This document shows, piece after piece, positions 27,430 through 39,291 of a DNA stretch of 64,000 bases. Made by a program: the position numbers and the translations under genes. Each line of letters opens with the position of its first letter. The first letter of the stretch is position 1. The DNA lies in assembly GCF_025175675.1 (NCBI RefSeq), contig NZ_JANIOA010000003.1:1-64000 (forward strand), read 5' to 3'. The stretch is from Sedimenticola hydrogenitrophicus (GTDB taxonomy: Bacteria; Pseudomonadota; Gammaproteobacteria; Chromatiales; Chromatiaceae). Below the pieces are notes generated by a model, which was not told where the DNA came from, made no database searches, and was given only the letters and a program-made list of their open reading frames with translations.

Positions 27430-28122
27430 ATGACATTTGGAGCCATGGAATCCCTGGAACAGTTTCTTGGCGCGAGCCCCTGGATGGCGAGCCTGACGCC
27501 CGCCCAACAGCAGTTGGTCAGGGGCACGCTGTATGAGAAGCACTACGATGCGGGGGATATCGTCTGCCGTAAAGGATCCCCCTCTGAAGAGTGGGTCGGG
27601 ATTATTGAAGGCCTGGCCAAGATCTCCTGTGAATCCCACACCGGCAAACAGATCTCCTTTATCACCGGCATCCCGTCCGGCAGCTGGTTTGGCGAAGGCT
27701 CGCTGCTGAAACGAGAGCCGCGGCGCTACGACATTGTCGCGTTACGCAAATCCCGTATCGCCTTCATGCCGGCACGGACATTTTTCACCCTGCTGGAAGA
27801 GAGCATCGGCTTCAACCGTTTCCTGCTCACCCATTTCAACGAGCGCCTCGGCCAGTTTATCGGCTATATGGAGTATGACCGTTTCCTGTCGCCGGAAGCG
27901 CGGGTCGCCCGCTCCCTCGCCTCCATGTTCAACCATGAGCTCTATCCCGGCATGCATTACAAGCTGGAAATCTCCCAGGAGGAGCTGGGCAATCTCTCCG
28001 GCATCTCCCGCCAGCGGGTCAATCAGGCGCTGCATGTGCTGCAGTCGGAGAAGATCGTCGACGTGAAGTACGGTGCCATCACTGTACTGGATATCGATGC
28101 GTTAAAATCCTTTGAGGCGTAA
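27430..28122 (+). CDS. Crp/Fnr-family transcriptional regulator
   Basis: 230 residues: cyclic-nucleotide-like sensor domain (about 25-140; YDAGDIVCRKGSPSEEWVGIIEG and GSWFGEGSLLKREPRRYDI) and a winged helix at the C-terminus (EISQEELGNLSGISRQRVNQALHVLQSEKIVDV). It lacks the Cys set of Fnr, and the sensor loop does not closely match Crp, so the ligand is unknown. The ATG at 27445 (six codons shorter) is an alternative. It faces the hypothetical gene at 26841 and converges on fadH. Confidence 0.9.
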   Translation: MTFGAMESLEQFLGASPWMASLTPAQQQLVRGTLYEKHYDAGDIVCRKGSPSEEWVGIIEGLAKISCESHTGKQISFITGIPSGSWFGEGSLLKREPRRYDIVALRKSRIAFMPARTFFTLLEESIGFNRFLLTHFNERLGQFIGYMEYDRFLSPEARVARSLASMFNHELYPGMHYKLEISQEELGNLSGISRQRVNQALHVLQSEKIVDVKYGAITVLDIDALKSFEA

Positions 28123-28131
28123 GGGCACTCC

Positions 28132-30416
<2,285 letters not shown>

Positions 30417-30503
30417 ACTGTGCAAAGAATTGCATCCTTGGCCGCGCTGTGCAATTGTCACTTATGACAATTTACTGGCTATTAATGCCATGATGGCTGC
30501 CCG

Positions 30504-31490
30504 ATGAAAAAAATCACCCTGTACTGCTTTGATTATGCCTTCTCCTCCGTAATCACCGGGGTACTGGATCTGTTCAGCCTGGTCGGGGTTACCTGGAACA
30601 GGATTCAGGAAACCACTTCAGCGCCGTGCTTTCAGGTGCAACTGGCATCCCAGGATGGTCATGCGGTTCGCTGTCTGAATCACCTCTCGCTGCAGCCGGA
30701 TGCCGCCATCACGGCAATAAGCGAGAGCGATATCATATTCATCCCGCCCATCGGCGCCAATATCGACAGGACGCTGGAAAACAATGCCGCGGCCATCACC
30801 TGGCTGCGGGAGATGCACGGTAACGGTAGCCAGATTGTCAGCAGCTGCACCGGCAGTTTTCTGTTGGCTGAAACCGGCCTGCTGGATGGTAAGCGGGCGA
30901 CCACCCACTGGGGCTATGTGGAGCGCTTCCGCGAGCGTTACCCGCGGGTAAGACTCAGGCCGGAACAGCTCATTACCAATGAGATCGATCTGTTGTGCGC
31001 CGGGGGCGGCAGCGCCTGGCTGGATCTCTCCCTGTTTCTCGTTGAGCAGCACTTCGGGCATGACGTTGCGGTGCAGACCGCCAAGGCGCTGGTAATCGAG
31101 AGGAAGCAACACTCCCAGGCGCCGTACACCACCAGCCAGGGCCAGAAGTACCACCAGGATGCAGCGGTCCTCGCCGCCCAGCAGTGGATGGAGGCTCACC
31201 TGGCGGAGAAGATCAGTATCGATCGGCTGGGTGAACGCTTTGGCATGAGTTCCCGGACCTTCAAGCGACGGTTCAAGCAGGCGACGGGGGATACGCCCCT
31301 CGCCTACCTTCAGTCACTGCGGATAGAGGCGGCGAAAAAAATCCTGGAATCCAGCCGGATGCCGATTGAACGGGTTACCCAGAATGTGGGTTATGAAGAC
31401 AGCAGTTCATTTATGAAGTTGTTCAAGCGTAAAACCGGCATTTCACCCCAACATTACCGTAACGCTTTCAGTCACCAACAACGGAGATAG
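30504..31490 (+). CDS. GlxA-type AraC family transcriptional regulator
   Basis: 328 residues. An N-terminal DJ-1/PfpI-like domain (about 1-190), with the nucleophile-elbow-like region QIVSSCTGSFLLAETGLLDG and THWGYVERF. A C-terminal AraC double HTH domain (about 215-320) with FGMSSRTFKRRFKQATGDTP and NVGYEDSSSFMKLFKRKTGISPQHYR. Ligand and targets unknown. The last 23 bases overlap the end of the convergent DUF1631 gene. Confidence 0.92.
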   Translation: MKKITLYCFDYAFSSVITGVLDLFSLVGVTWNRIQETTSAPCFQVQLASQDGHAVRCLNHLSLQPDAAITAISESDIIFIPPIGANIDRTLENNAAAITWLREMHGNGSQIVSSCTGSFLLAETGLLDGKRATTHWGYVERFRERYPRVRLRPEQLITNEIDLLCAGGGSAWLDLSLFLVEQHFGHDVAVQTAKALVIERKQHSQAPYTTSQGQKYHQDAAVLAAQQWMEAHLAEKISIDRLGERFGMSSRTFKRRFKQATGDTPLAYLQSLRIEAAKKILESSRMPIERVTQNVGYEDSSSFMKLFKRKTGISPQHYRNAFSHQQRR

Positions 31491-33741
31491 ACTTTCCGGT
31501 CCGCAACAGCGTGTAGATCTTCTTCAGGGTCTGATCAACGAATGGGTACCGGTTGGGTGTAATAATGCGTACGTTCCCGTTGTCCAGCCGCTTGACCAGC
31601 TCATCCGTGGAGAGGATAAAGGCCTTGGAGCCGAAGCGATCAATGAACATGTGATTATTGGTTATCGGGCTAAACCAGGACTTCTTCACGCGCAGTAGTT
31701 TACCATCCAGCGCGGTGATTTCGAACCAGGTGCCGATACCGGTTTGTTGCACCTGCACCCGGCACGCCGCTAATCTTTTCGAGTGCGCGGTGTTGAGCGC
31801 CGTTTTTTCAGCATGAACCCTGGCAAGCGTGTCGGAACGGACGGCCACCTTCTCAACGGCTGCGGTCACCCTCCCCTGCAGCAGTCCCTGGACTGCCTCA
31901 CGCAGGGCAACATATTCCGAAGGATTGTTGTCGCCGAGAAAATTGAGCCCCGACTCGATATTTTTCCTCAATCCCGGCCAGGCATGCTTCAGCCACTCCG
32001 CCGTACGGGCATCCGCATAGGCGTTATTCAGTTTGATGATACTGTTGATCACCATCAGGACAGTTCGCCACTGCCTTTGTTGTTCTATCTTCTGATCCCG
32101 CAACAGCAGCAGGGTCATGTAGTTTTTCCAGACCGATGAGAGAAAGCCCCAGAGCACCGGCTGGAACCGCACCCCGGCACATTGTTGTCGCAACACCGCA
32201 TCGGCGCGCAATCGGGAGTACTCCAGCCGGTCCTTGCCCTGGGTGGCCTCCCTGGTCCGCTCCTCGAGTATTTTTGTTTTATGTTCCAGTGCCCGCAGGT
32301 GATCGAGGAATGCGTCATGGAACTTTTCAAATATTGAAACGTCATCCTTGAAATCACCCATGATGGTCTGAATCATGTCGCGCATGGTGTGATAAATACC
32401 CGCATCGAGATTATTTTCATCGACCCAGCGGCGACCGCCATTCACCACCAGATTCAGCAGTTTTCTGGCGATATGTTCAGGATTGGACAGGAACTTCTGA
32501 TCAAGAATAGCCACTTTCAGGTAAGGCGTGTGCAGGTGACAAATAAGCGCCTTGGTGATACTGGCCAGATCCTGATCGTCAAGCACATGTTCGAACAGCA
32601 TGCCGACCAGTTCTATCGTGTCCAGATCGGCCGTCGGGATGGTATTGGTATCCAGCCGCCTGTAGATTACCTCCCGTTCATTGGCAATCCGCTTTTGCAG
32701 GTTTGCAATCGTTACCGCGTTGCGATCGGCCGCCGTCGCCGCAGCCGCCGTGGCGGTTGCATACACGCCCATGTCCAAATGTCTGGGCGTATCAAGCTGG
32801 TTAATCGCCCGTACCAGATCCGGCTTGCTTCTGAGCTGCGCCAGGTTGCCGTCCGGACGATATTCCGGATGGTTTTTAAAGCGTGGATCGGCTTTGAGCC
32901 GCTCCGTCAATAGCGAAAGTATTGACTGGAATACCTCCGCCCCGATGGCAAAATCCTCATTGGTCAACGGCGCGCTACGTTCAGCCGGCAAAAACTCCGT
33001 GAGGGTTGATTCCCCCGCTTTTTCGTCGGTCGATGTCTGCCCGCGTCGTTTCTCTGTTTTGCCCGGGATCAGGGTAACCATGGGCGCCAGATGCGGGTAG
33101 ATTCCGGCCTCGGAAAACAGGTGGTTGATCTCCACGTATAATGCACCGACATTCCCCAGTACGCGCTTATCGAACAGGACGTAGAGAATGAGCAACAGTT
33201 TATGTTCCAGGGCAAAATCGGCGGCGACGTTCTGGAAGGTTATCGCGAGATGGTCTGGGCTGGCGGGAATATCGGGTCGGGCGAGTTTCCTGCCCTGGCG
33301 GATAACCGCCAGACGCTGGCCAAGCTGATAGAGCGACTGGTAGTGTAAATTTTTCGATTTCTCTATCATCGCCTGGATGGCGATGTGCACCTCCAGGTCA
33401 TTATCATCAACAATGCCTATCTGACCGGCACTATCCGTCTCTATAATCGGTTTGGGATAATGAATCGGCTGGCCGTTGATAAACTCCCCGAAACCAGTTG
33501 TCAGGGCGTGCAAGTAGTTGCGCGTGATGACCCCGCTCAAGTTACGTATGTGACTGATGGCGTCAAAAAAGCGTGTCTGGGCATTATCCGTCTCCGCCTT
33601 GCTGGCGAAATCGATCATCGTGGGTTCGACCTCGGAAAACATCCGCGCAAGACTGTTCTTCAGGTGATCCCGCGTCGCCGATTCGTAGACGGTCACCAGC
33701 TGGCGGTACTTCGGCAAAACATCTGCTGACGCTCTATTCAT
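31468..33741 (-). CDS. DUF1631 family protein
   Basis: 757 residues, soluble, mostly helical. Family features are the N-terminal MIDFASKAETDNAQTRFFDA and KNLHYQSLYQLGQRLAVI, a central segment with RRLDTNTIPTADLDTIELVG, and the C-terminal RVKKSWFSPITNNHMFIDRF and STDELVKRL. The C-terminal part looks like a small PilZ-like beta region. DUF1631 has no established function. It lies upstream, on the same strand, of the AAA+/OmpA gene's 3' end. Its stop lies inside the convergent GlxA-type gene. Confidence 0.87.
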   Translation of the reverse strand: MNRASADVLPKYRQLVTVYESATRDHLKNSLARMFSEVEPTMIDFASKAETDNAQTRFFDAISHIRNLSGVITRNYLHALTTGFGEFINGQPIHYPKPIIETDSAGQIGIVDDNDLEVHIAIQAMIEKSKNLHYQSLYQLGQRLAVIRQGRKLARPDIPASPDHLAITFQNVAADFALEHKLLLILYVLFDKRVLGNVGALYVEINHLFSEAGIYPHLAPMVTLIPGKTEKRRGQTSTDEKAGESTLTEFLPAERSAPLTNEDFAIGAEVFQSILSLLTERLKADPRFKNHPEYRPDGNLAQLRSKPDLVRAINQLDTPRHLDMGVYATATAAAATAADRNAVTIANLQKRIANEREVIYRRLDTNTIPTADLDTIELVGMLFEHVLDDQDLASITKALICHLHTPYLKVAILDQKFLSNPEHIARKLLNLVVNGGRRWVDENNLDAGIYHTMRDMIQTIMGDFKDDVSIFEKFHDAFLDHLRALEHKTKILEERTREATQGKDRLEYSRLRADAVLRQQCAGVRFQPVLWGFLSSVWKNYMTLLLLRDQKIEQQRQWRTVLMVINSIIKLNNAYADARTAEWLKHAWPGLRKNIESGLNFLGDNNPSEYVALREAVQGLLQGRVTAAVEKVAVRSDTLARVHAEKTALNTAHSKRLAACRVQVQQTGIGTWFEITALDGKLLRVKKSWFSPITNNHMFIDRFGSKAFILSTDELVKRLDNGNVRIITPNRYPFVDQTLKKIYTLLRTGKSISVVGD

Positions 33742-33893
33742 GCCATATCACGCGCCACCCTACCTTTCGTATCTGCAGGGAGGAATTGTGCAAAAACATA
33801 CATGGGTGACGGCTCAGTCACCCGGCGGGACGATGACTATCTTCACAAGCCGCTGCATGTGTCGTGCGCTTGCCCTATTGTCGGCCGGGATTT

Positions 33894-36353
33894 TCAGCAC
33901 TGGATAAACCCCGCGTCCTTCAACATAAAGGCGGCTTTTGGCAATTTTTTTTTTTCGAGATAGGCGGCGACGGCGTTAGCGCGCTTGAATGAGAGTTCCA
34001 GATTATAATAGCGGTTCCCGCTGTTATCCGCATAGCCGATGATCCGGGCCGTATCCTCGGTGTGTTGTTCCAACCACTCCACCACTTCGGACAACTGGTC
34101 GGCATACTCCTCTCCAACGGCAATGCTGTTGCTGCTGAAGAAAACCTGTTGCTCCGGTCGCTGTCCGCTGGCCTGTTCAGCCGGGGGGCGGACCGTCTCC
34201 CGGGCGCGCTGATCGGAGCGTAATCGGTCGCTGTCGCGCGTGCGCGGGGTCTCATCGCGCTTCTTCGGCAAAGCGTACGAGGTCGGTATCGTCTCCGGGC
34301 TGACCGCACCGTTGATGGAGCCCTCATCAGTAATGGAGTCCACTGCTACCAGGGAGGCCGGCTGATCCGCGGGTGGTGGCGGAACACTGTCGACGGGGAG
34401 CGGGTCACCCGCCGTGGGCGCTCCCTCCATAACGGGCTGTTCCTCCGTGTCCGCAATCCGTTCAGTGGCTTGTGTGCGCGGAATCGATGGCTCCTCCGGG
34501 ACGACTTTCCCGGGTTCCACAGGGGCCGGCGCAACGGGGATAAGTGGCACCTGGGTATCGGCCATCGTATCCGGATTCGGTGGTACGGAATTGTCTGGAT
34601 TCGTAGCCGAATCCACTATGGCAGGGGCGGAAATAACACTTAGCTCAATATCCGGCACCGTTTTTTTTTGTTCATTGACAACCCTGTCGTCTAGCGGTGT
34701 GTCGCGTTCGGTCTGACCGACAAGGGTGCGTGCGGGCAACGGCGGAGCCGTCTCCCGCACGCTCTCCGCGGGTAGCGTCGCCCCTTCCTGCCTGGTAAGG
34801 TCCGTCGCCTCTTTATCCTGCGCGTTGTTATTGTTGGTGTTGATATTCGCCGGTTTTCGGTCCGGAGTGAGCGCCGCCACCAGTTCACTCCGGCTGGATA
34901 TGGAGCCGCCGATTTTCTGTTCAATTCTTTCTATACTGTCTTGAATTATCGGCGGACGAACCACGTACAGCGTTATCGATACCGCAACGAGTATGAACAG
35001 AAACAGCAGCGTTATACCCAGTAAACTCCGCCTTCTGCCGGCGGCACCGCGGGGATAGGTGTCGACCTGATATTCGTTGTAATAGTGAGTCCTTGGGTCG
35101 GCAGTCATTTTATCACGCTGCGCCTTGGCGAACCGGTCACCATAACCTTGTTCGGTAACCACTGCTTCAACGGGTTGGCGGATAGGTATCGGCTCTGAAG
35201 GCAGGTCCAGGGCATCGGTGAGCGAGAAATAATTTTCCTGAATCACATCCTCGTCGGGGTCTTCTGTCAGCTCGGGAGAATGCCCCCCTTCCAGATCGGT
35301 ATGTTCCTCAAGCGAGCAGATATGGGGGATCTCACCGTCGCGCGGTTGTTGGCGGGATGGCGCCGATGGCGGTACGGTAGCGACCGGGACTTCCCCGGCA
35401 GCCCGATCTGCCATGGCCACATCAGCTTCGGTCCGCCCAATCGCAGGCGCGGTTGGCGAATTATTATCCGTACCCGGATACAGGTCCGACTCCTCATCAT
35501 CCATCAGCGATGGCAGCTCCGCTTTAAAGCCGGCCGGTGCCAACTGCTCGTGCTGCAACTCTTCCACCACGGTTCTTACATCGGCGGCACGGATACGATG
35601 TTTTTCCTCCACGCAACCGTGGAGCAAGAAACGGCTGCATATAAGATTAATTCTTCTCGGTACGCCCTTACTGAACTGGAACACGAGCGGGTAGACACCC
35701 TCATCGATCGTCGGATTATCCCTCCAGCCGACACGATCCAGGCGGTGCCTGATGTAGGCCTTGGTGTCCGGCTCATTTAGTGAATCAAGATGACAAGCAG
35801 CCACCAGACGCTGGTGAACCTGCTCCATACTCGGTTTCTGAATCAGGTCACGCAGATTTTCCTGGCCTATAAGAAAGATCTGCAGCAACGGCTGATTGTT
35901 CAGTTGCAGGTTGGTTAATAGCCGGAGTTCTTCGAGTGCTGAAGCAGCGAGGTCCTGTGCTTCATCAATAATCAGCAGTGCCCGGGTGCCCTCTTCATGA
36001 AAACGTCGAAGTCGCACAGAGAGACCCTGAAGCACAACCGCCTTGTTCGGCGCATCGATGTCAAGTCCGAAATTACATGCCACAAGCCGTAGCAGATCAT
36101 CCGCCTCAAGTTGTGTGCTGACGATGGTAGCCACCACGATCTTGGATTGTGACAATCCATCAACCAGGTCATTTACCAGCGTGGTCTTACCGGTCCCGGG
36201 TTTACCTGTCACCATCACAAAGCCTTCCGCCCTGTGGATGGCATACTGCATATATGCCTTGGCCTTGGCATAACTTTTATGGCTGAAACAGAACCGATGA
36301 TCCGGACTCAGCCTGAACGGTTCGGCTTTCAGATTGTAGAAAGACTCATACAT
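33894..36353 (-). CDS. ExeA-type AAA+ ATPase with TM helix and OmpA-like tail, frame broken at an A11 run
   Basis: 819 residues as read. The N-terminal AAA+ domain (about 1-275) starts MYESFYNLKAEPFRLSPDH, with Walker A GKPGTGKTTL (50-58) and Walker B LIIDEAQD (about 127-134). A polar linker and one membrane helix (about 441-465, LLGITLLFLFILVAVSITLY) lead to a Pro/Glu/Thr-rich periplasmic stretch and an OmpA-like peptidoglycan-binding domain from about 735. This AAA+/TM/wall-binding order resembles ExeA/GspA. After EKKK, encoded by 11 A, the frame gives LPKAAFMLKDAGFIQC and stops. The next frame gives IAKSRLYVEGRGVYP...NRASARHMQRLVKIVIV, the correct OmpA end, finishing at 33814. It belongs to the polysaccharide locus. 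Confidence 0.88.
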   Translation of the reverse strand: MYESFYNLKAEPFRLSPDHRFCFSHKSYAKAKAYMQYAIHRAEGFVMVTGKPGTGKTTLVNDLVDGLSQSKIVVATIVSTQLEADDLLRLVACNFGLDIDAPNKAVVLQGLSVRLRRFHEEGTRALLIIDEAQDLAASALEELRLLTNLQLNNQPLLQIFLIGQENLRDLIQKPSMEQVHQRLVAACHLDSLNEPDTKAYIRHRLDRVGWRDNPTIDEGVYPLVFQFSKGVPRRINLICSRFLLHGCVEEKHRIRAADVRTVVEELQHEQLAPAGFKAELPSLMDDEESDLYPGTDNNSPTAPAIGRTEADVAMADRAAGEVPVATVPPSAPSRQQPRDGEIPHICSLEEHTDLEGGHSPELTEDPDEDVIQENYFSLTDALDLPSEPIPIRQPVEAVVTEQGYGDRFAKAQRDKMTADPRTHYYNEYQVDTYPRGAAGRRRSLLGITLLFLFILVAVSITLYVVRPPIIQDSIERIEQKIGGSISSRSELVAALTPDRKPANINTNNNNAQDKEATDLTRQEGATLPAESVRETAPPLPARTLVGQTERDTPLDDRVVNEQKKTVPDIELSVISAPAIVDSATNPDNSVPPNPDTMADTQVPLIPVAPAPVEPGKVVPEEPSIPRTQATERIADTEEQPVMEGAPTAGDPLPVDSVPPPPADQPASLVAVDSITDEGSINGAVSPETIPTSYALPKKRDETPRTRDSDRLRSDQRARETVRPPAEQASGQRPEQQVFFSSNSIAVGEEYADQLSEVVEWLEQHTEDTARIIGYADNSGNRYYNLELSFKRANAVAAYLEKKKLPKAAFMLKDAGFIQC
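33945..33955 (-). other. A11 homopolymer at the OmpA-domain frame break
   Basis: Eleven T on the plus strand, eleven A in the mRNA, read GAA-AAA-AAA-AAA-TTG. Twelve A, or a one-base backward slip on A-AAA-AAA, would join the upstream frame to the intact OmpA C-terminus that runs to 33814. It could be a sequencing error, a mutation, or a slippage site. Confidence 0.85.
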
Positions 36354-36969
36354 AAGACACGATCAATCCTTTGTCAGGCATACGCCATCGCGTTGTTGAA
36401 TCATTATTTTCCCCGACCGCTTCGTTCTATTGTTGCAGATCCCAATCGGGAAGCGATAAGACCGGTGACTCTCCATAAATCGGCTGCCGCCACAGGATCC
36501 CCTATTCCACTCAACAACACAACAGGATCAATTCACGGCATGGAAAAATGTGATCAAATTACAGATAATCAGTATGTTACCTTATATATATACAATAGTA
36601 CATTAGGGTGATATTTATCATACCGGCTAAATCCGGGCACATAAATTATGAAGGACGTTCGAATAAGAAATAGCTTCCAATGTGAACAACTGCAGACTCC
36701 AGGATTTAGCGTATTAACCTGTAGGGGCAGTTACTGCTATAACGTCCTGTGAACCACACGGCACGAATACATTGCTGTGTAAACAGGATAGCAGACCCGT
36801 AAAAGAGTGCATGCCTGGGGTATAATCAACAGGCGAGTCAACTGCTACGCTCAGCGGACCCGTGTGAAATAAATTTCGCCAGGGAAGCAACTAACCAGGG
36901 TATCAGAAAGCGGAAAAGGGCTGGCCGGTATCAACAACAAGGATGGCAGACATTGCCATAAACATAACC
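36354..36969. other. Divergent intergenic region between two AAA+ genes
   Basis: About 600 bases, AT-richer than the flanks, between two outward-facing ExeA-type ATPase genes; promoters for both should be here. The open frame at 36234-36611 is judged a chance frame. No -24/-12 promoter with correct spacing was found: CGGCACGAATACATTGCT near 36750 is two bases too long. Confidence 0.5.
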
Positions 36970-37815
36970 ATGTATGAAAAGTTCTATCATCTGGAAGCGG
37001 ACCCCTTCCGCCTCAGTCCAAACACAAAACCCATCTATAGGCACGCCAGTTACATCCAGGCAAAAACCTACATGCTCTATGCATTGCGTCGCGGCGAGGG
37101 CATTGTACTAGTCACCGGGAGGCCAGGAACGGGTAAGACGGCCTTGCTGAGAGACTTCACCAACTCGGTCAAGGATGAGCATATCGTCACGGCAGACCTG
37201 GTCTCCACCCAATTGCAATCTGCTGACCTGATCAGGATGATCGCTTTCAGCTTCGGCGTCGACTCACTGATCAGCGATGAGTCGAAAATTATAGATGAAC
37301 TGGGGGCCCGGCTTTTGGGGATGCGCGACGCCGGCCGACGTCTCCTGTTGCTCATCGATGAGGCGCAAAATCTGGAGAATGAAGCTCTGCGCAAGATAGA
37401 GCGGCTGATGGAGCTTAGGTGGCAATCGGAACCGCTGATACAGATTTTTCTTATTGGCAGAGAGCCGTTGCGTGAATTGGTACTCGCGGAAACCCTTAAG
37501 CGGCTTTATCAACAGGTTAATGCCGTGCTCTGCCTCGAACCGCTTGATGAACGCGGCACGGGTGAATATATCCGACACAGACTAATCCAGGTTGGCTGGG
37601 ATAACGACCCACAATTGGCGGATGATATCTTCCCGGTCATTCACACCTACAGCCACGGTATCCCGCGCCTGATCAATCTCATCTGCAGTCAGATGCTTCT
37701 GTTTGGGATGACGGAAGGTCTGCATTCCATCGGCCCGGACGAGATCAATTCGGTTCTGGAGCAGATGATCAGCGATCAGATGTTACCCTCGCCATTGCCG
37801 CATATCGCCGTGTGA
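36970..37815 (+). CDS. ExeA-type AAA+ ATPase, XrtA/PEP-CTERM-locus type
   Basis: 281 residues starting MYEKFYHLEADPFRLSPN, the family start; an ATG at 36943 is in frame, and neither has a good ribosome site. Walker A GRPGTGKTAL (50-58) and Walker B LLLIDEAQN (about 126-134) are intact, followed by IQIFLIGREPLRELV and a C-terminal lid (YSHGIPRLINLICSQMLL). It is a paralogue of the AAA+ domain at 33894-36353 but lacks the membrane and OmpA parts. Such ATPases accompany exosortase-type polysaccharide clusters. It converges on the sugar dehydrogenase gene. Confidence 0.9.
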   Translation: MYEKFYHLEADPFRLSPNTKPIYRHASYIQAKTYMLYALRRGEGIVLVTGRPGTGKTALLRDFTNSVKDEHIVTADLVSTQLQSADLIRMIAFSFGVDSLISDESKIIDELGARLLGMRDAGRRLLLLIDEAQNLENEALRKIERLMELRWQSEPLIQIFLIGREPLRELVLAETLKRLYQQVNAVLCLEPLDERGTGEYIRHRLIQVGWDNDPQLADDIFPVIHTYSHGIPRLINLICSQMLLFGMTEGLHSIGPDEINSVLEQMISDQMLPSPLPHIAV

Positions 37816-37825
37816 CCGGATTGGA

Positions 37826-39145
37826 TCAGAGTCTCCAGAGCTCGATCCCGGCATTGGCGAATGCGCTTCTGTCCAGCTTGGATTTCACATCCATTACTAC
37901 CGCACCTTGATGCATGATTGCTGCAAAGTCCGCTACCGAGAGCGACTGATACTGACTATGGCCTACCGCCAGCACCACTGCCTGGGCCTGCGGCAACTGA
38001 TCCCAACTATGTAACTGGACGCCATACTCGTGGACCGCCTCCTCCGGGTCGGCCATGGGGTCGGTCACGTATACATCGACGTTGTAGCTTTTCAGTTCAT
38101 CGATAATATCCACAACCCGGGAGTTTCTCAGGTCCGGACAGTTTTCCTTGAATGTCAGACCGAGAATCACCACCTTGGCGCCATTTACCGAATGACCGGC
38201 ACGGATCATCCGCTTCACCGTCTGCTCGGCAATATACTTGCCCATGCCGTCGTTGGTTTTACGGCCGGCAAGGATCACCTGGGGGTGATAGCCAACCGCC
38301 TCTGCCTTGTAGGTCAGGTAATAGGGGTCAACCCCGATGCAGTGCCCCCCGACCAGGCCTGGGCGGAATGGCAGAAAATTCCATTTCGTACCGGCGGCCT
38401 CAAGCACATCAACGGTATCAATATCCATTTTGTGGAAAATCATCGCCAGTTCGTTCATCAAGGCAATATTCAGGTCACGCTGGGTGTTCTCGATAACCTT
38501 GGCCGCCTCAGCGACCTTGATCGTGGAGGCGCGGCATACGCCCGCCGTGACAACGCTTTCATAGAGTTCGGCGACCAGTTCCCGGGTAATCGGTGTATCT
38601 CCGGAGACCACCTTGACAATGGTCTCAAGCCGATTTTCCTTATCCCCGGGATTGATCCGTTCGGGAGAGTATCCAATATAGAATCCGCTATGGCGATCAC
38701 CACCGTCGGTTCCGTCACGGCCGGCCCACTGCATACCGGATATTTGCTCGATAATCGGTACGCAGACCTCTTCGGTGCAGCCCGGATAGACCGTTGATTC
38801 AAATACCACAGTGGCCCCGGGCTTGAGATAGGCAGCCAGCGTTTGGCAAGCCCCGATAACCGGGCTCAGGTCGGGTTTTCTGGCATGATCGATCGGGGTC
38901 GGTACTGCCACCACAATGATTGACGCCTCGACAAGGCGTGATGGATCACTGGTATATTCGAGGTAGGAGGCAACGGCCAGATCTTCCGGCTCGACTTCGC
39001 CGCTGGGATCGGATCCGTTCCGATAATTGGTCAGCTTTCGCTCATCCAGATCATAACCGATCGTATCGCGCTTCTTACCAAACGCCACTGCCAGCGGTAA
39101 ACCGACATAGCCAAGCCCCACGACTGCAATTTTGTCCATCATCAT
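37826..39145 (-). CDS. tviB: UDP-sugar 6-dehydrogenase (Vi polysaccharide TviB type)
   Basis: NAD-dependent oxidation of a UDP-HexNAc C6 alcohol to a uronic acid, for surface polysaccharide. 439 residues: NAD-binding KIAVVGLGYVGLPLAVAFG at the N-terminus, VPTPI, catalytic-region GLVGGHCIGVDPYYL with the active Cys (about 280), then the C-terminal UDP-binding domain (GLTFKENCPDLRNSRV). It is paired with the epimerase on the same strand, as in Vi-antigen and WbpO/WbpP loci; the exact sugar is inferred. Confidence 0.92.
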   Translation of the reverse strand: MMMDKIAVVGLGYVGLPLAVAFGKKRDTIGYDLDERKLTNYRNGSDPSGEVEPEDLAVASYLEYTSDPSRLVEASIIVVAVPTPIDHARKPDLSPVIGACQTLAAYLKPGATVVFESTVYPGCTEEVCVPIIEQISGMQWAGRDGTDGGDRHSGFYIGYSPERINPGDKENRLETIVKVVSGDTPITRELVAELYESVVTAGVCRASTIKVAEAAKVIENTQRDLNIALMNELAMIFHKMDIDTVDVLEAAGTKWNFLPFRPGLVGGHCIGVDPYYLTYKAEAVGYHPQVILAGRKTNDGMGKYIAEQTVKRMIRAGHSVNGAKVVILGLTFKENCPDLRNSRVVDIIDELKSYNVDVYVTDPMADPEEAVHEYGVQLHSWDQLPQAQAVVLAVGHSQYQSLSVADFAAIMHQGAVVMDVKSKLDRSAFANAGIELWRL

Positions 39146-39291
39146 TCCTGATATTTATTGAGCCCGTTACAGCGGGCCGGTCATTATGGCGACCTGAGTC
39201 GACTCTTCCGGTTCGCACTCGATAAAGAGGGAGCTGTTAGAATTTTAGCCCTTACCGGTGTAGCCAGGTCCGTTTTTTTACATTGTCCGTT

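Noticed and set aside
36745-36770. Sigma-54-like CGGCACGAATACATTGCT in the divergent ATPase gap
   Set aside because: The distance between GG and GC is two bases too long for a -24/-12 promoter.
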